NCBI RefSeq assembly: GCF_000002875.2 | Contig: NC_009400.2 | Location: 313,840-377,839, forward strand | Direction: 5' to 3' | Source: Leishmania infantum JPCM5 | Taxonomy: Eukaryota; Euglenozoa; Kinetoplastea; Trypanosomatida; Trypanosomatidae | Length of the DNA: 64,000 nt | In this document: piece by piece, positions 10,451 through 21,900 of the stretch | Position numbering within the stretch: position 1 is the first letter of the stretch | How the letters are laid out: each line of letters begins with the position of its first letter | The notes under the pieces: model-generated | What the model was told of the DNA's origin: nothing | What the model saw: the letters and a program-made list of their open reading frames with translations, nothing else | Database searches by the model: none | Translations under genes and position numbers: made by a program

Positions 10451-11239
10451 AGGCCACAAGTATCGAAGGAGCAAGCAGGGACCGGAACTCGCTGCCTTTT
10501 TCCGTGTCGGTGTGGGTGTGTCTGCTTCGGGCAACAACAACGAAAAAAAAGGAGCGGCGGGAGAGAGACGACGCCGACTGGGAAAGGGGGAGGAGGGAAT
10601 GAAAACAAAAAAAGATAAGCACCAAACAAAGGAGGACGGGTGTGGTGAGGCGAAAAAAGGAATAAAAGAGAAGCGGAAAAAGAGGATGATGGCACACACC
10701 CACACGCACACACAAGCACGCACACGCAGACGACGACACAGGCTGTACAGCCGCCGCGAAACAAAAAGGAAAACCCCAAATACACAGCGAAGGGCCACCC
10801 AAAGATCTGCTGGATGCGGAGAGGATGCAAGAAAAAACAACAGAAAAAAATGGAAACGAAACAGCCGCACGTCTCGTGTGGCCTCACCTCCGCCCTCCGA
10901 TTATGCAAGGCAACCAACGATCCACAGATAAAAAAGGGGGTAGAGACCGTTCGTCACGATGCGAGGAGCACCTGTGGTGATGTGCGCGCCCAGAAAGAGT
11001 GAAGAAAAGATAACAGCAGCTATCGCATAGCGAAAAATGCTTGAGAGGAAAGAGCCGGCAGACAGGAAAGAAGAGAGTCGTGTGCGCGCGCAAGCGCCAC
11101 AGAGGAAGAGTCACAGAGGGCACGGAATGAAAGCGCGCAGCTCTGAGTTTAGTATGCAGGTACACAAAATGTGTGTTTCTGCGTTTGTGTATATCAATAC
11201 CTTCTTTCCTTCGGCAGCGTGTGAAAAAGACAGTGAAGA
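10451..11239. other. Intergenic upstream of kinase
   Basis: About 0.8 kb, no supported gene. On the minus (sense) strand 10510-10720 is strongly pyrimidine-rich, a plausible 5' leader and trans-splice region for the kinase. A CA repeat lies around 10695-10720. A 195-codon minus-strand frame overlapping the kinase start is low-complexity and rejected. Confidence 0.55.
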
Positions 11240-11470
11240 GGCGTGCAGATAGAAGAGGCGGGAGAGCGAGGTACACCCGAGGCCATTGACCGAGTCGGCA
11301 CACGCGTCCCAGTCGGCCCGACCTCTGCCATGTGTGCGGTCGTACCGCTTACACAGAGAGGGCCATACCAGCGGGAGCAGAGCGCGTCTCTCCATACAAG
11401 CGCATCGGTACGTGTATATGCCTGTGCCTGCGTGCACGGACGGGAGTGCGGAGCCGCTCGTCCTTCCAGT
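11240..11470 (-). repeat. SIDER-like interspersed repeat, copy 1
   Basis: About 231 bases whose reverse complement matches 61979-62208, with only a few differences seen by eye (about 98% identity). It lies between two minus-strand genes and reads in the sense direction of transcription here, as copy 2 does in the plus-strand array. Dispersed, sense-oriented 3' UTR copies are what is known for Leishmania SIDER retroposons, truncated relatives of ingi/DIRE elements that modulate mRNA stability. I did not verify the 79-base signature, so the family name is an inference; the repeat itself is seen directly. Confidence 0.75.
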
Positions 11471-11602
11471 TACATATCGCACCCTCCCCGTGCCACCAGT
11501 TGTGGCCCTTGGCGCTTGGTGTGCAAGATCACGGCTCGGCCTGTCTGTGGGGCTCTCGCCGGATTTTATGCAACGGGCCGTGGTTCGCGCATGGACGGAG
11601 AG

Positions 11603-12430
11603 TCACGGAGTGAAGTCGCTCCGCGTTGGCTGTATGACTGTTTGAAGATAGCCCGTGAGGACAGCAGCGATGACAAAGGCGCCATCCAAATGAAGGGAAG
11701 CCGCAGCTCCAGCAGAGAAGAAAATAAAAGAACAGGCGCCTCCCATGAGCAGCGCACCTACACGGTCGGCTGGGCCGTGCCCCCATCGCGTGCCCGTAGC
11801 GTCACCCCGAGTTCCTGCCGCTCTGCGAGTGCGTGCTCTCTTCCTACCGCGCCCCCGTCTCGTGCTCCTCCTCGCGGTTAAACACATCAGGGCCACGAGG
11901 TCCATCGTCCGCTCGTCCCGGAAGCGTGCGCTGCAGAGAGTGAGCCTGTGCGAGACCCGCGCCTGAGTGAGGAGGCAGTCAAAGGCCCTCTTCAAGGCCA
12001 ACGAAGTGTCGCGGGCCTCTGCTGGCGTCATGCCGCGCCCATTGAATGCGACGCCTTAGATCGCCGAGAAGACGACGAGGGTCTGCATCGTGTACGACCT
12101 TGGCCAAAACGGGTCGCTTCTGACGATTCGGGCAAGTTTTGAGTGCTCAGCAGAGACCCCTGTCTGCATCCGCTTCGTTTCCCGGCAGCGGGCGCGGGCG
12201 GCTTCCACCGATCTGCTGAGAGCCGCTTCGAGGAAGGTGCTGTGGGCCGGGCCCTCGAGGCTACGGACGTACTCCTCCGGCACCTGCACCCCTTCCCTCC
12301 TTTGTTGGATGATTGCATCATTCGCAATGAGAATCTCGCTGTGCGTAAAGCGTCCGCCTTTTCCTAAATCTTCGGCGCTCATCAGGTACGATCGGCAGCC
12401 GATGTAACCCTTCTTGAGCTCCGCAGACAT
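11603..12430 (-). pseudogene. Possible decayed ORF with in-frame stop
   Basis: A frame opens at the ATG 12430 (MSAELKKGYIGCRSYLMSAE) and runs 124 codons to a TAA at 12056-12058. The same frame then continues open for about 150 more codons to 11603. The first 124 residues and the first ~50 after the stop (e.g. ARDTSLALKRAFDCLLTQAR) have ordinary protein-like composition, while the last part is Arg/Ala-rich and may be UTR. A TAA sits just upstream of the first ATG in this frame. I recognise no family. The picture fits a gene broken by one stop codon, a short 124-residue gene, or chance. It lies upstream (in transcription order) of the SIDER-like repeat. Confidence 0.3.
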
Positions 12431-14016
12431 GAGGCCGCGCGAGGCTTAGCCATGCATGAGAAGTCCATGCATGGCTGCTTTTCCGGGGCCAGCACATCGT
12501 AACTCAACGGAAGCGGAGCCCCCTCTGCGCCATCAAGACCACAGCCGCATACGCAATACGCCTGTCCAGCATACTTCCTATCGCATGCGAGAGGGATACG
12601 GCGGAGTCGGACCAATGGGATGGGGTACTGATGGACTTGTGTGTATCTCTGCGTTAATTATTTCCGCGGGGGGGGGGGGGGGGGGGCTGATGCACACTCA
12701 CTCGCTGGCCGAGGAAGGAGAGCAGGAGAGTTAGTCGGCAGCATTCGCTCTTCACGGCACGCCCTCATCACCGCATGTGTGCCATGCGGCTCTTCTACTT
12801 TAAGTCTTTTCTCGCCTTTGCTGCTGCTCCCGTCTTCTACGCTGTGGGTCGACACGCTCACTACTGGTGGGATCCAAGGCAGCTGCACACCCCTGCAGTG
12901 CTCGCGTACATGCGCTTGCATGGGTGTGCGTGACTGTACTAGCATGCCAAACACCTCCATGAAGCGCGTGGTGTGTGGTGTTCGCACTCGTCTTTTGCAC
13001 GTGATAGGATAACGAAACAGTTGTGTGCTTGTGTGAAAGACAGCAAGCGTTGCAGAGGCACGACACGAAGCGCGGAGGAAGAGAAAAGGGGGGAGTAGCA
13101 GAAAAGTAGAAAAGTGAAGAGAAGCCATGATAGCAGATAACCAGAGACGTGCGCGCGTGTGTGTGTGTCCGTGTGTGGCCACTGCACATTCGTGTACTAC
13201 TCCTGCGTAGGCGTGGCGAGCACTCGACCGGGTGACCAGCAGCAACGCTTCCATGTCAGCAGTCATCCCAAGCGCCGGGCCGAAGAAGAGGCGCCACTGG
13301 TGCTCTTCAGCGCCGTCACACACACGTGTCGAGCTGAAGCATATGCTGTGTCCACTCGCGCGCGGGTGAGCTAGCGTGCTACCCAGGAGCGCTAGAATGC
13401 GGCAAGCGAACGACGCACGGAGCAGGAGACCCTAAAGCTCGCGCACACAAATAGAATGACCGCAAAACAAAAAAGCACAGAGTACTTCTCCTTTGCATCT
13501 GCTCTGCGGTCTCCCTCCGCTTCTGTGAGAACTTTATTTGGGCGCCTCCCCTTTTTACGCTGTTGTTGTCGTGTCTTATTTTGCCGTGGTGGCAGTGGCG
13601 AGCGATTAGATCCGCGTTATTCGATTAACCAAACAGCGAAGAACCCAAGCACACTAAAAAAAAATAAAGGAGAAACAAAGGAAAGACGTCACTCCGGCAA
13701 CACGCGTCCTTCAAGAGAGAGGAAGAATCCAAGAAGGTAGGGAGCGGGAGGGAAAGAGCAAGGTCAAGGGCGAAGGCCGGAGTCACTCTCTCTTCGTCCG
13801 CTTGCGTTCCTCTTCCCACCCGGTATCGTGAAGAGCATGTTCAGGGTGGGGGGTCAGAGGCATGTTCATCGAAAAACTCGCGGAAGTCTCAAGCACGGCC
13901 ACCATCACCACCACAGATAACGTCGTCACGTGCAATTACGCCTCGACGCACGTGTGTCGCGACCCAAGTACGGAGGGAGGAAACTAGAGAGAAGTACGCA
14001 GTACACTGCGAGCGAC
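12431..14016. other. Intergenic between decayed ORF and RRP1
   Basis: 1.6 kb without a convincing gene. A 45-residue protein-like stretch on the minus strand at about 13190-13323 (starting MCDGAEEHQWRLFFGPALGM) may be a gene remnant but runs into CA-repeat translation. A 19-base poly-G tract lies at 12668-12686. Confidence 0.5.
12668..12686. repeat. Poly-G tract (19 G)
   Basis: Uninterrupted run of 19 G on the plus strand (C on the transcribed sense strand), in intergenic sequence. Homopolymers of this length are prone to length error in assembly. Confidence 0.9.
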
Positions 14017-16005
14017 CTAGTCACCGTCAGCCTGCGCGTCGGCGTCGCCGTACAAATCCTGCTTCGTGAGGTGATAGGCTTTCTTGCGCTTCGTATTGTG
14101 CACCGGCTTTCTCTTCGCCCGCATTTCCTCGGCGATGATTTTCTTTCGCAGCACCGCCTTGCTCACGCTCGCAGCCTTATCGCCCTTCTCCGCCACCACA
14201 GCCGCCACGCGTGCCTCGACCCGCTCTTTGAGTGCTGCGTGGCGGTCCTGCTTCTTCATTTCACGCATCGCCTGGCGCTCGCTACGGACCTTCTCACGCG
14301 TGCCGTCCACCTCCTTCAGCTCTCGCTCGATGCGCCGACGCTGAGCCGTCGGCGTCAGCGGTTGGAAGGACTCAGGATCCGCCGACTGTCGCATGATGAG
14401 CTCTGCCTCGGAGAACATGGGACGCACCTCATGCGCCACACCGCGGGCCACGGCATACTTTCGGCAGAAAAACGCGATCTCCTGCATCACGGTGCGAGCC
14501 TCAGCGACCGCCTGCTCCGCGGCCAATGCCTCAACAGCCTCCAGCGAAGCTGTGGTGTCTCCGTTGCCGTTTCGCTTGCTAGCGCGCTTCCGCGTCGCCG
14601 GTGCCTTGGCCGCCATCGCCTGCGCTAGCTGCTCTGCCCTCCGCTGCGCGTACACCCCGCCGGCCAGGGGGGGGAAAAAGTTATCCAGCACTCGCTTCTC
14701 CACGTAGTTGCCTTGGCTCATGGCGTAGAGGGGGATCCCGGCGGACAGGGCGAGGAAGAGGTTGGTGTCAAGCTCAGCTCTGACAAGCTCGTCAAACGCC
14801 ACATCGCAGATGTGCATCGTCAGGCCGACGCTCGTGCTGGACGAGAAGATCTGACGCTGCAGGATGTAGAAGATTTCGCCCACTACGTTTGCGGTTGCCG
14901 TAACGGTGCCGATGTACTTGTGCAAGGCGGCCTGAGAGACACCGGCAGCTGTCTTCCACAGCGCGCTAAGAGCGGCGGTGTCAGCCTCCGGCTCCGCCAC
15001 AGCGGCCTTGTCGTCGCGGCTGCGCTTAGCGCTCTTCTTGCTCCTCTCGGTCGGCGAGCGCAGCGCCGCGGCGGCGGCGCTCTCTCGCTTCGGGGGAGAA
15101 GCACCGGCTGAAGGAGCCGATGCATCGCCGCCATGCACATCCTTCACAAACTTCACGTACGCGAACACCATACGACGCACGAGGGCCAGGTACTTGTCCA
15201 TGCGGTACCGGTCGATCGTGGGCCACTCACGCGCCAGCACGCGGAAGAGACACCCATAAAAGAGCACCTTGCAGCGCGTCGTCCGCGGGGCATGAAGAAG
15301 GTCCGCAATCTTCTGCGCGCAGGCGAGTTGTACGAGCGGCTTGTCGGAGTGCCAGAGGCAGTAGTGGATGCCGCGGCACAGCTTCAGTAACACAAGCTCC
15401 ACATCACACCACGCCTCCATCCAAGTCTGATAGCGCTCGCGGTGCACGTTTTCGCCTTGATAAACATGCACTGGCTTCGGCCCGACGTTCAGACCAGCTT
15501 CCACATCGTCATCGTTGTTCGCTGCGAAGTCGCCTGCAGGGTTGTCGTAGCGACCATAGAGCTCCTTGTCACGCCGCTCCTGAGCCTGCCGATGGCGGAA
15601 CTCGCGCATGGCCACGCGCCGGCGGTCCTCGCGCTCCTGTTCGGCCACCTTCTCCCGGAACCGCTGCAGCGCCAGTGGAAGGTTCTCATAGCGGTACGGG
15701 TTCGGCGTCTTCGGATGCGCCTTGAAGTAGGCCCTCACCTCCGCGATCTCAGCCTCGTAAGTTTTCTCCATCGCGGCCATGGCCTCGGTGAGTCGCTCCA
15801 GATAGTGCGGCACCTCGGCCAGAACGGCATCACGCACCGCCACCTCGTTGTGGGCCAGACGCTTGCACAGGATCTCCACCTGCACCATCTCCGACTCGAG
15901 GTCGATGACGCCCCCCGGCAGTGAGTCCGGAAGGACATCGGGATCTGGGTAGTTGATCGGCAGCTGCGCCTCGCGCTTGCGCAGATCCTTCTTCTTGATC
16001 TTCAT
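14017..16005 (-). CDS. RRP1: Nop52/RRP1 family nucleolar rRNA-processing protein
   Basis: 662 residues from ATG 16005 (MKIKKKDLRKREAQLPINYP); 31 upstream codons have UTR character. After a basic start, residues ~38-70 (EILCKRLAHNEVAVRDAVL) match the opening RRP1 helix in which the protein 'loses' a numbered repeat of the locus. Residues 193-290 carry the diagnostic core: LCRGIHYCLWHSDKPLVQ, then LFYGCLFRVLAREW and IDRYRMDKYLALVRRM. RRP1/Nop52 is a nucleolar factor for late steps of 27S/ITS pre-rRNA processing toward the large ribosomal subunit. A ~120-residue charged segment (residues ~80-190) separates the first helix from the core, unlike yeast Rrp1. The C-terminal 130 residues are very basic with bipartite Lys/Arg clusters, fitting nucleolar import. 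Strong call. Confidence 0.9.
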   Translation of the reverse strand: MKIKKKDLRKREAQLPINYPDPDVLPDSLPGGVIDLESEMVQVEILCKRLAHNEVAVRDAVLAEVPHYLERLTEAMAAMEKTYEAEIAEVRAYFKAHPKTPNPYRYENLPLALQRFREKVAEQEREDRRRVAMREFRHRQAQERRDKELYGRYDNPAGDFAANNDDDVEAGLNVGPKPVHVYQGENVHRERYQTWMEAWCDVELVLLKLCRGIHYCLWHSDKPLVQLACAQKIADLLHAPRTTRCKVLFYGCLFRVLAREWPTIDRYRMDKYLALVRRMVFAYVKFVKDVHGGDASAPSAGASPPKRESAAAAALRSPTERSKKSAKRSRDDKAAVAEPEADTAALSALWKTAAGVSQAALHKYIGTVTATANVVGEIFYILQRQIFSSSTSVGLTMHICDVAFDELVRAELDTNLFLALSAGIPLYAMSQGNYVEKRVLDNFFPPLAGGVYAQRRAEQLAQAMAAKAPATRKRASKRNGNGDTTASLEAVEALAAEQAVAEARTVMQEIAFFCRKYAVARGVAHEVRPMFSEAELIMRQSADPESFQPLTPTAQRRRIERELKEVDGTREKVRSERQAMREMKKQDRHAALKERVEARVAAVVAEKGDKAASVSKAVLRKKIIAEEMRAKRKPVHNTKRKKAYHLTKQDLYGDADAQADGD

Positions 16006-17108
16006 TGCTTTGAGTGGCGGCGGTCGTGTGGGCGGGATACGATGCTGACAACCAGCGAGGGGAAAGACGGTGACTGCGTACGTGAGATGTCCATACACAA
16101 TCGGAGACTAGGAAAAAAAGGAAGAGGATACGTCGGTGCGTTACCGATAGGTGGAAGAGGCGATGATGTGGTGACGTTAGAGAGAGCGAGAGAGATGGAG
16201 GGAGAAAAGAGAGGAGATTGGATTTGTGTGCATGGATGCGTGGGGGTGAAGAAGGAAGAGGAGGAAGAGGAGGAAGAGGAGAAAGAGGAGGGGGGCAGTG
16301 TTGCCGTGCATTCGTCTTCTTTAGAGGGAAGAGGTCGTTCACCGGTCGAAGGCACAAAGAACACTACCACAGAGGTGGCTATCGTGTTTCACAAAAGAAA
16401 AAGAAGTTTTGTTTTCAGTTTTCTTTCTGTTCGCACTCCTAGAATGCGGTGCGAACTGATGGCTTCAGCGGCAGGGAAGAAAAACAGATAAGCGTCTCCT
16501 GCGCTCCTCGCTCGCTCGCTCCGCCTTGGTCAGAAGGAAGAGTGAAAAGGGTGAAGCAATGGACAGCCTCTCTGTGAAAAACACCGAGGCGCGCTTGTTG
16601 CCCTCGAACCAGCGCATCCCTGCATCCAAAAGCACAACACACCGCTTACACTCTGAGGGAAGGGGGGAGGCGATGTGTGTTGGACGCCGGGGCAAAACCG
16701 CCGTCATGTGTGCAAATGAGCAACGAAGTAAACGAGCAATACGAAAGAAAAAGAAAACGGTCGCTAACTGAAGCTCCGCAGCTCCGGCACCGCAGTGTGG
16801 AAGCAAAAAGGATAGCAAAACAAAATCAAAAAAAAAAGGAAGAGGGAGAGATGAGCAGCTGTACATTGGAGTGTCTTCGTATGTGTGACCACTCTTTTCT
16901 TTGTGTATGTGAGCACATCGCGCCTTTCCTATAGTACTGACTTCTTCGCTAGACGTCTCACTAGGCAGTGATTGTCTCTGCTCATCGGAATCGCCGTCGA
17001 AGAGGAAGAGAATGACAGTATAGTGACACACACACACACGCCAGGAGCGACCAGAGAACGATGCTAAAATGAGAAAAATGAGCAGGAGGAGGAGAGGATC
17101 GGCGGCAT
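16006..17108. other. Intergenic upstream of RRP1
   Basis: 1.1 kb, no supported gene. On the minus strand 16240-16300 is a CCTCTT-type pyrimidine tract (GGAAGA on plus), a likely trans-splice/polyadenylation control region for RRP1. Minus-strand frames in 16440-17040 are Ser/Phe-rich translations of pyrimidine tracts. Confidence 0.6.
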
Positions 17109-18002
17109 CTACAAGGTTTCCAGGCGCGATGATAGAGGTGAAAAAGGTTGGATTGCGCCAGGGAAAGCCGAAGCTTGCGGCTTCGCCATCGTGGACGAGG
17201 AAGCGTTCATGGTGTTCTCCTTATCCCATGGCGCTGAAGCCTGCGACACGGTACCGGCCTCCAGCTGCTTGATACGTGCCTCTGCCCTTTGCAGCGCGCG
17301 CAGCAGCTCGCTGTCTCGCACATACAATGGCGCCGGGGCGGACGTTGTATTTTGGGTCTCGGAAGTCGGGTGCTCTTGAAGACCTCCGCTACGCCCCGAG
17401 GAGCAGTGCTTCTTGGTCTTGATCCGCCTCCGGCCAGCGCGCAACGAATGGGCTTCATTGGCCGTGGCGCAAACGAGCTCCGCACGCGGTAAGTGTGGTC
17501 GAGAGTACGCATCGCAGCCCAGGCGCTCGTCGCCCTGTCCACGTGCAGAGCGTGCAGCTGTCACATCAGCGTGAGAGAACAGCACCCGGCACGACGGCTT
17601 TGCCAGCGCAATCTCCACCCGCTCTTCCTGCTCCTCGCACCGTAGCCTCCAGCGGGTAATCTGCTCCTCGGAAAGCAGCTGTGAGAAGTGCGTTCTCCAT
17701 GGCAACCGCCGGTTGCCACCGCAACGTTGCTCGCTGGGGCGCCGCGGCCCCGCCGATCTGGAGAAGAGGTGCCGATGTGCTGTCGTTACTGAGCACGTCT
17801 TACTCCTCTGGCAGACCGACGGTGCCAGCGCACTAATGAAGGGGGAGGCGGTGCCATCAGCGGCCCGTTGCACACCGCATGAGGAGCCGATGGCTACGAT
17901 GAAAGGGTTCCTACGCTGCGCCGCCGCAGGAATCACGTCAGAGCTGCGATGGCCTGCAGCCCTGAAGAGCGGCAACGATTCTGCAAGCATCTCTTGCGAC
18001 AT
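17109..18002 (-). CDS. Conserved-type hypothetical protein with short C-terminal coiled coil
   Basis: 297 residues from ATG 18002 (MSQEMLAESLPLF). No family recognised. Composition is protein-like (mixed charged and hydrophobic residues, few homopolymers), and the frame is on the expected strand in a suitable gap, which is why I accept it. Two short amphipathic segments are visible: LLSEEQITRWRLRCEEQEER at about residue 109-128 and ELLRALQRAEARIKQLEAG near residue 231-249, the latter a likely short coiled coil. The tail is Ser/Pro/Ala-rich. No signal peptide or membrane span. Function unknown. Confidence 0.62.
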   Translation of the reverse strand: MSQEMLAESLPLFRAAGHRSSDVIPAAAQRRNPFIVAIGSSCGVQRAADGTASPFISALAPSVCQRSKTCSVTTAHRHLFSRSAGPRRPSEQRCGGNRRLPWRTHFSQLLSEEQITRWRLRCEEQEERVEIALAKPSCRVLFSHADVTAARSARGQGDERLGCDAYSRPHLPRAELVCATANEAHSLRAGRRRIKTKKHCSSGRSGGLQEHPTSETQNTTSAPAPLYVRDSELLRALQRAEARIKQLEAGTVSQASAPWDKENTMNASSSTMAKPQASAFPGAIQPFSPLSSRLETL

Positions 18003-18939
18003 GAGTGCGCATGCGATCCCACGCCGCTGCGATAACGTACCTGGTTACGGAGGTTGAAGTGCACTGTGAAACATAAAGACACACAAAAAAAAAATAAAAG
18101 AGAGCGGCGACGGCGCGCAGCGAGGAAAGCAGTGAAATGAATCACCCTCTTGAAGCATGAAACCTGCCTGAGCTCCGTGCAGCACTTCTGTCTTGTGCTC
18201 GGAGGCGTGGGTGTGTGTATGTGCGACTCTTCTGCACCGCTAGTGCTTTTGTAGTGTCTTAGCAGCAGAGGCTAGCCACGCCGGTCGAAAGAGAGCAAGC
18301 AAAAGGCAACCCATCTGCTCATTCCACAGCACCGGGTGATCGAAGACTGCAGTTTCGCGGTACCGGTAGCGGTCCCCGCCCCACCTCTGTACTCGGGGTA
18401 TGCACTTTCGTTTTCCGTTTCTTTCTTGCGGTTTCCGGCTATGCGGTGTCTCAGCGTGTGATGGCGGACAAAAAAGCAGTCAGGGAACGCAGAGTTCGCG
18501 CGAGGCCGACAAGCGAACACGCGTAGACCGGGAGACACTGTAGTGCACAAACGACGCACCGAGCTGGGTGGAAGAAAAGGTAAAACTGTACATGGCACAA
18601 GATGAGTAAAAGGAAAGAAGTGAACGCGTTCTGGGAAAAAGAGAAACACAAGGGAAAAGATACCCATATAGGGGCACACGACCGCACTGTGTAGATGCAG
18701 CCGTACAAGACACAGGCACACCCACAAACACATGCACCCTATACGCATGAAAGGCGACGAAGAAAACGGCAGCCACCGCCCTTACGCCTCGAAGTGGTGG
18801 TCAGGGGGAAAAGGTCTCAAATCGATGGAGAAACTCTTCCTTCTTCACTGAAAGTAGAGCCGCATCGCCGTGCCAGCGACAGAGGCAGCTGCGATTAGAG
18901 CCACACTCGTAAAAGGCCTCTAGCGTACATACGCGAGCA
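18003..18939. other. Intergenic between hypothetical and giant acylated protein
   Basis: About 0.9 kb without a supported gene; expected to contain the 3' UTR of the 1655-residue protein and the 5' leader of the hypothetical. Minus-strand frames here are Cys/Phe/Val-rich with no motif. Confidence 0.6.
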
Positions 18940-21900
18940 TCACTGAGAGGCGTACTCCTCCATAACGGCTATCGCGTCGATAGAGTCGTCATACCCGTAG
19001 CCATTCCCTTCGGGCTGGAGATCCTGTTCGGAGGCCCAGATGGCAAACCCGTTGAAGAGCAGCTTTCCCCCTTCGCGGCACTGCCGGTCGACATGCTGAA
19101 ACACCTCCACGGGGTTTTCGACATGTGCGCCCCATCGACGGAGAAGCTGGCGTGCCATTCGGAACTGAGACAGCGACACCTCCTTCTTCATTGGGGCCGC
19201 CTCCAGCGTTATTTGATAGGGTTGCATGGATGCTTCATAGAGGGCAACCGCAGCACTGCGAGTGTATGGCGCTGCTGTCGCGCCGTCCGCAGCCACTGCC
19301 GCATCTGCGGCATCATCCGCTCGTGTGCTCGTCCTGGCCCCAACAGACTCTCCGCTTGGGCTGCCCTCATCTGGGTCAGCTGTGCCACATCGCTGCTGCT
19401 TCTGCACGACGTGGAGGGTTTCCGGGTGAACATGGCCACCGCACGTCAGCACATCAAACATGAAGTAGAGCTGGAGGTACCGATACAGATATTCCAGGAA
19501 GGCGTTGAACTCCCACGGCATGAGCACCTGCTCCTCCGTGTGTTGAGTGAGATATACCACATTCTGGCGTTTCCCCGCCACGTCCTTGGTCGCTCTGAAA
19601 GCGCGCAGCAGCGCTGGGGTGAAGTCTGCGCGGAAGGACTGCAGCTGAACCATGTCCATTAGCCCGCGCGCGATGTCGGACACCGTCAGGTACCCACGTC
19701 GGCGGTGGTCCATGCACATAAAGAGCTCACGACGCTGCTGACGACGCTGCAGGGACGGGCCAAAGGGCAGCAGGATGCGAAGGCGCTCCCAGTAGGACAG
19801 TTTTGAATAGACATCGTAGCCGCCCAGCGCGCCGACAACGGCGTCTTGGGCGGTGAGCGTCTCGCGGAAGCCCTGGGTCCTGATGCCTTGCAGGTATGAC
19901 TTCCGGGCGCGAGAGGCAATGAGGTGCGAGCGGCCCACGAGGAAAGCTGCAATGGAGTGTGCACCACGTCGGTAGGTCCCATCCACCACGACGCCTGTCG
20001 TCTGCATATCATTCCACATGTCGGCCATCACGCTGGATAGCGTGCTCAACAACTCTACGGGCACGATGGTCAAAGGAATGAGGAGGAGAAGACTCTCAGA
20101 AAGCAGCTCTGCCATGTTTGCTTGATGCGCTGCTGGGGTGCTGGGGCTTCTGTGCTCACTGCCCTCAGCAGACACGGTGCCCGAAGAAGCCTCTAGCAAC
20201 GTGAGGGTGTAGTTCAGGCTGACGTACGCTGAGACAAAGTGGTGCACGTACTCCAAGAGGAAACGGAAATCACCGCGATGCACCTTGCGTGAGTCGGGGC
20301 CTGTGGGGTGAAGCGCCGCGTTACATCCGCACTCACAGCTGTCAAACCACAGCGGCACGGCCAAAGAAAGGGAAGATGCTTGAGCCTCTCCGCCGTCCCC
20401 AGGTGGCGCTGCCTCAGCTGTTGGCTTTTCGTCCATGCCGAAGACGCGGGTGGTTATTTCTTCAACGCCCCAGCGACGCTCCAGCACGGAAGAGGTGATT
20501 TCGACCGGAAGGTAGCCGTCCTCATCCTCGGAAACCTCGACTGGGTACGACTCTGGCAAGCCTTCGCGATGCTGCTTTACGCGGAGAATCTCCCGTATCG
20601 CGGACTTCCGCTCGCGGCGATGCTCTGCCGACATCGTGAAGGGGATGCGCTGCGCGTGCGACTCTCGCCACCAGTCGTACAAGGACTCTAGTGCGTAATG
20701 CTCCGCACGATGGGAGCTGTACCAGAGTAACACGTTTTGCAGCGAGATGAGCCCCTTGTATGTGTTGTCGACGTGATGGGACCGCAGCCATTGGTGCGCC
20801 TCTTCAATGGTAGGAATGGCCGAAACACCTCCTTCCGTAAAGCGGCCAAAGCACGCCAGTAGGCGCCGGAAGTCTTGCTCGGAGAGGAGCACCTCTACAG
20901 GCCCATCCTGAGCGGCACCTCTCGCCTCCGAGGTGGCTTGCACGGTCGATTCGTACGCTGTTTCCACCAACAAGTATCCCAGGACAAACTGCAAGAAGGA
21001 GCTGAAGTCGCGGCGGGCGATTCCCAGGTCGCCCTTGTCGCAGCTGCAGCGGCCACTTTGGCTTGCTATGAACTGAAGCGCGCGCGCGCCCACTTCAGTC
21101 ACGTGGTCCTCGTCTAGGTGAAGCCGTTGAAAGAAGGGCATGTACTGCTCATAAAATGCATGGAGAAAGGCCGCCTGCCCACCGCTTGCACTTTCCGCCG
21201 GTTCACTGTGTTGTGCTTCCTGCTCGGTCAACTCAGCAAAGACTCGATAGCAGCTGACGAGAGTGCGCAGCGGCATCGCGCGGCTGAGCGCCAGCAGCTC
21301 GCTCTCGCCGTCCCACTTCGGGTAGTCAGCGTCACTGCCGTCCTTTGCCGCCGACAACGAAACGTCGAGGTCGTCATCGTACCGCTTGTGGGTCTTCCAG
21401 TACCTGAAGCAGTGCTGACGCGTGTAGTTGAACACCATAACAAAAATAATGTGGTGCACCCTGGCTGTCTGCGTCCTGTCTTGAGCATTCTGCTCTTCTG
21501 CTTCGTCGTCGCACCCGTGCCAGTCGGCCGTCAAGTGCGACACACTCTGGAAAGAGCGGAAGGCGCTCTCAATGGTGAATGTGGGGTTCACCGCTTGCGT
21601 AATGAGCACATCCGCCGCACTGTTCGCCGGGAGCAAAAGGGCCTGTGCGTTGTTCAACAACACCTCCGCCGGGCACTCCAGGTACTTGCAAATTGCCGCC
21701 ACAGCACGGACAAAATGAGACTGAGTTACGTCCGTGGCCATCGGCGGCCGCGTCGCGCTGAACTGAACACCGTCGAAGCAGACGTCAGAATTCGCCGACT
21801 TTTCCGCCCCTGGCGCGGTGTCCTCAATCCCACGCTGCGCAGCGGCGAAGCCGAAAAGTGCGCGCACAGCAAACTCCATGTGCACCGGGTCCTCCGTTGG

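Noticed and set aside
10330..10917. 195-codon minus-strand frame overlapping the kinase start
   Set aside because: Phe/Cys/Val-rich translation of a pyrimidine tract; overlaps the kinase N-terminus and 5' leader in another frame.
16465..17037. 190-codon minus-strand frame
   Set aside because: Repeat-like Phe/Ser/Leu content with no motif, in an intergenic pyrimidine-rich stretch.
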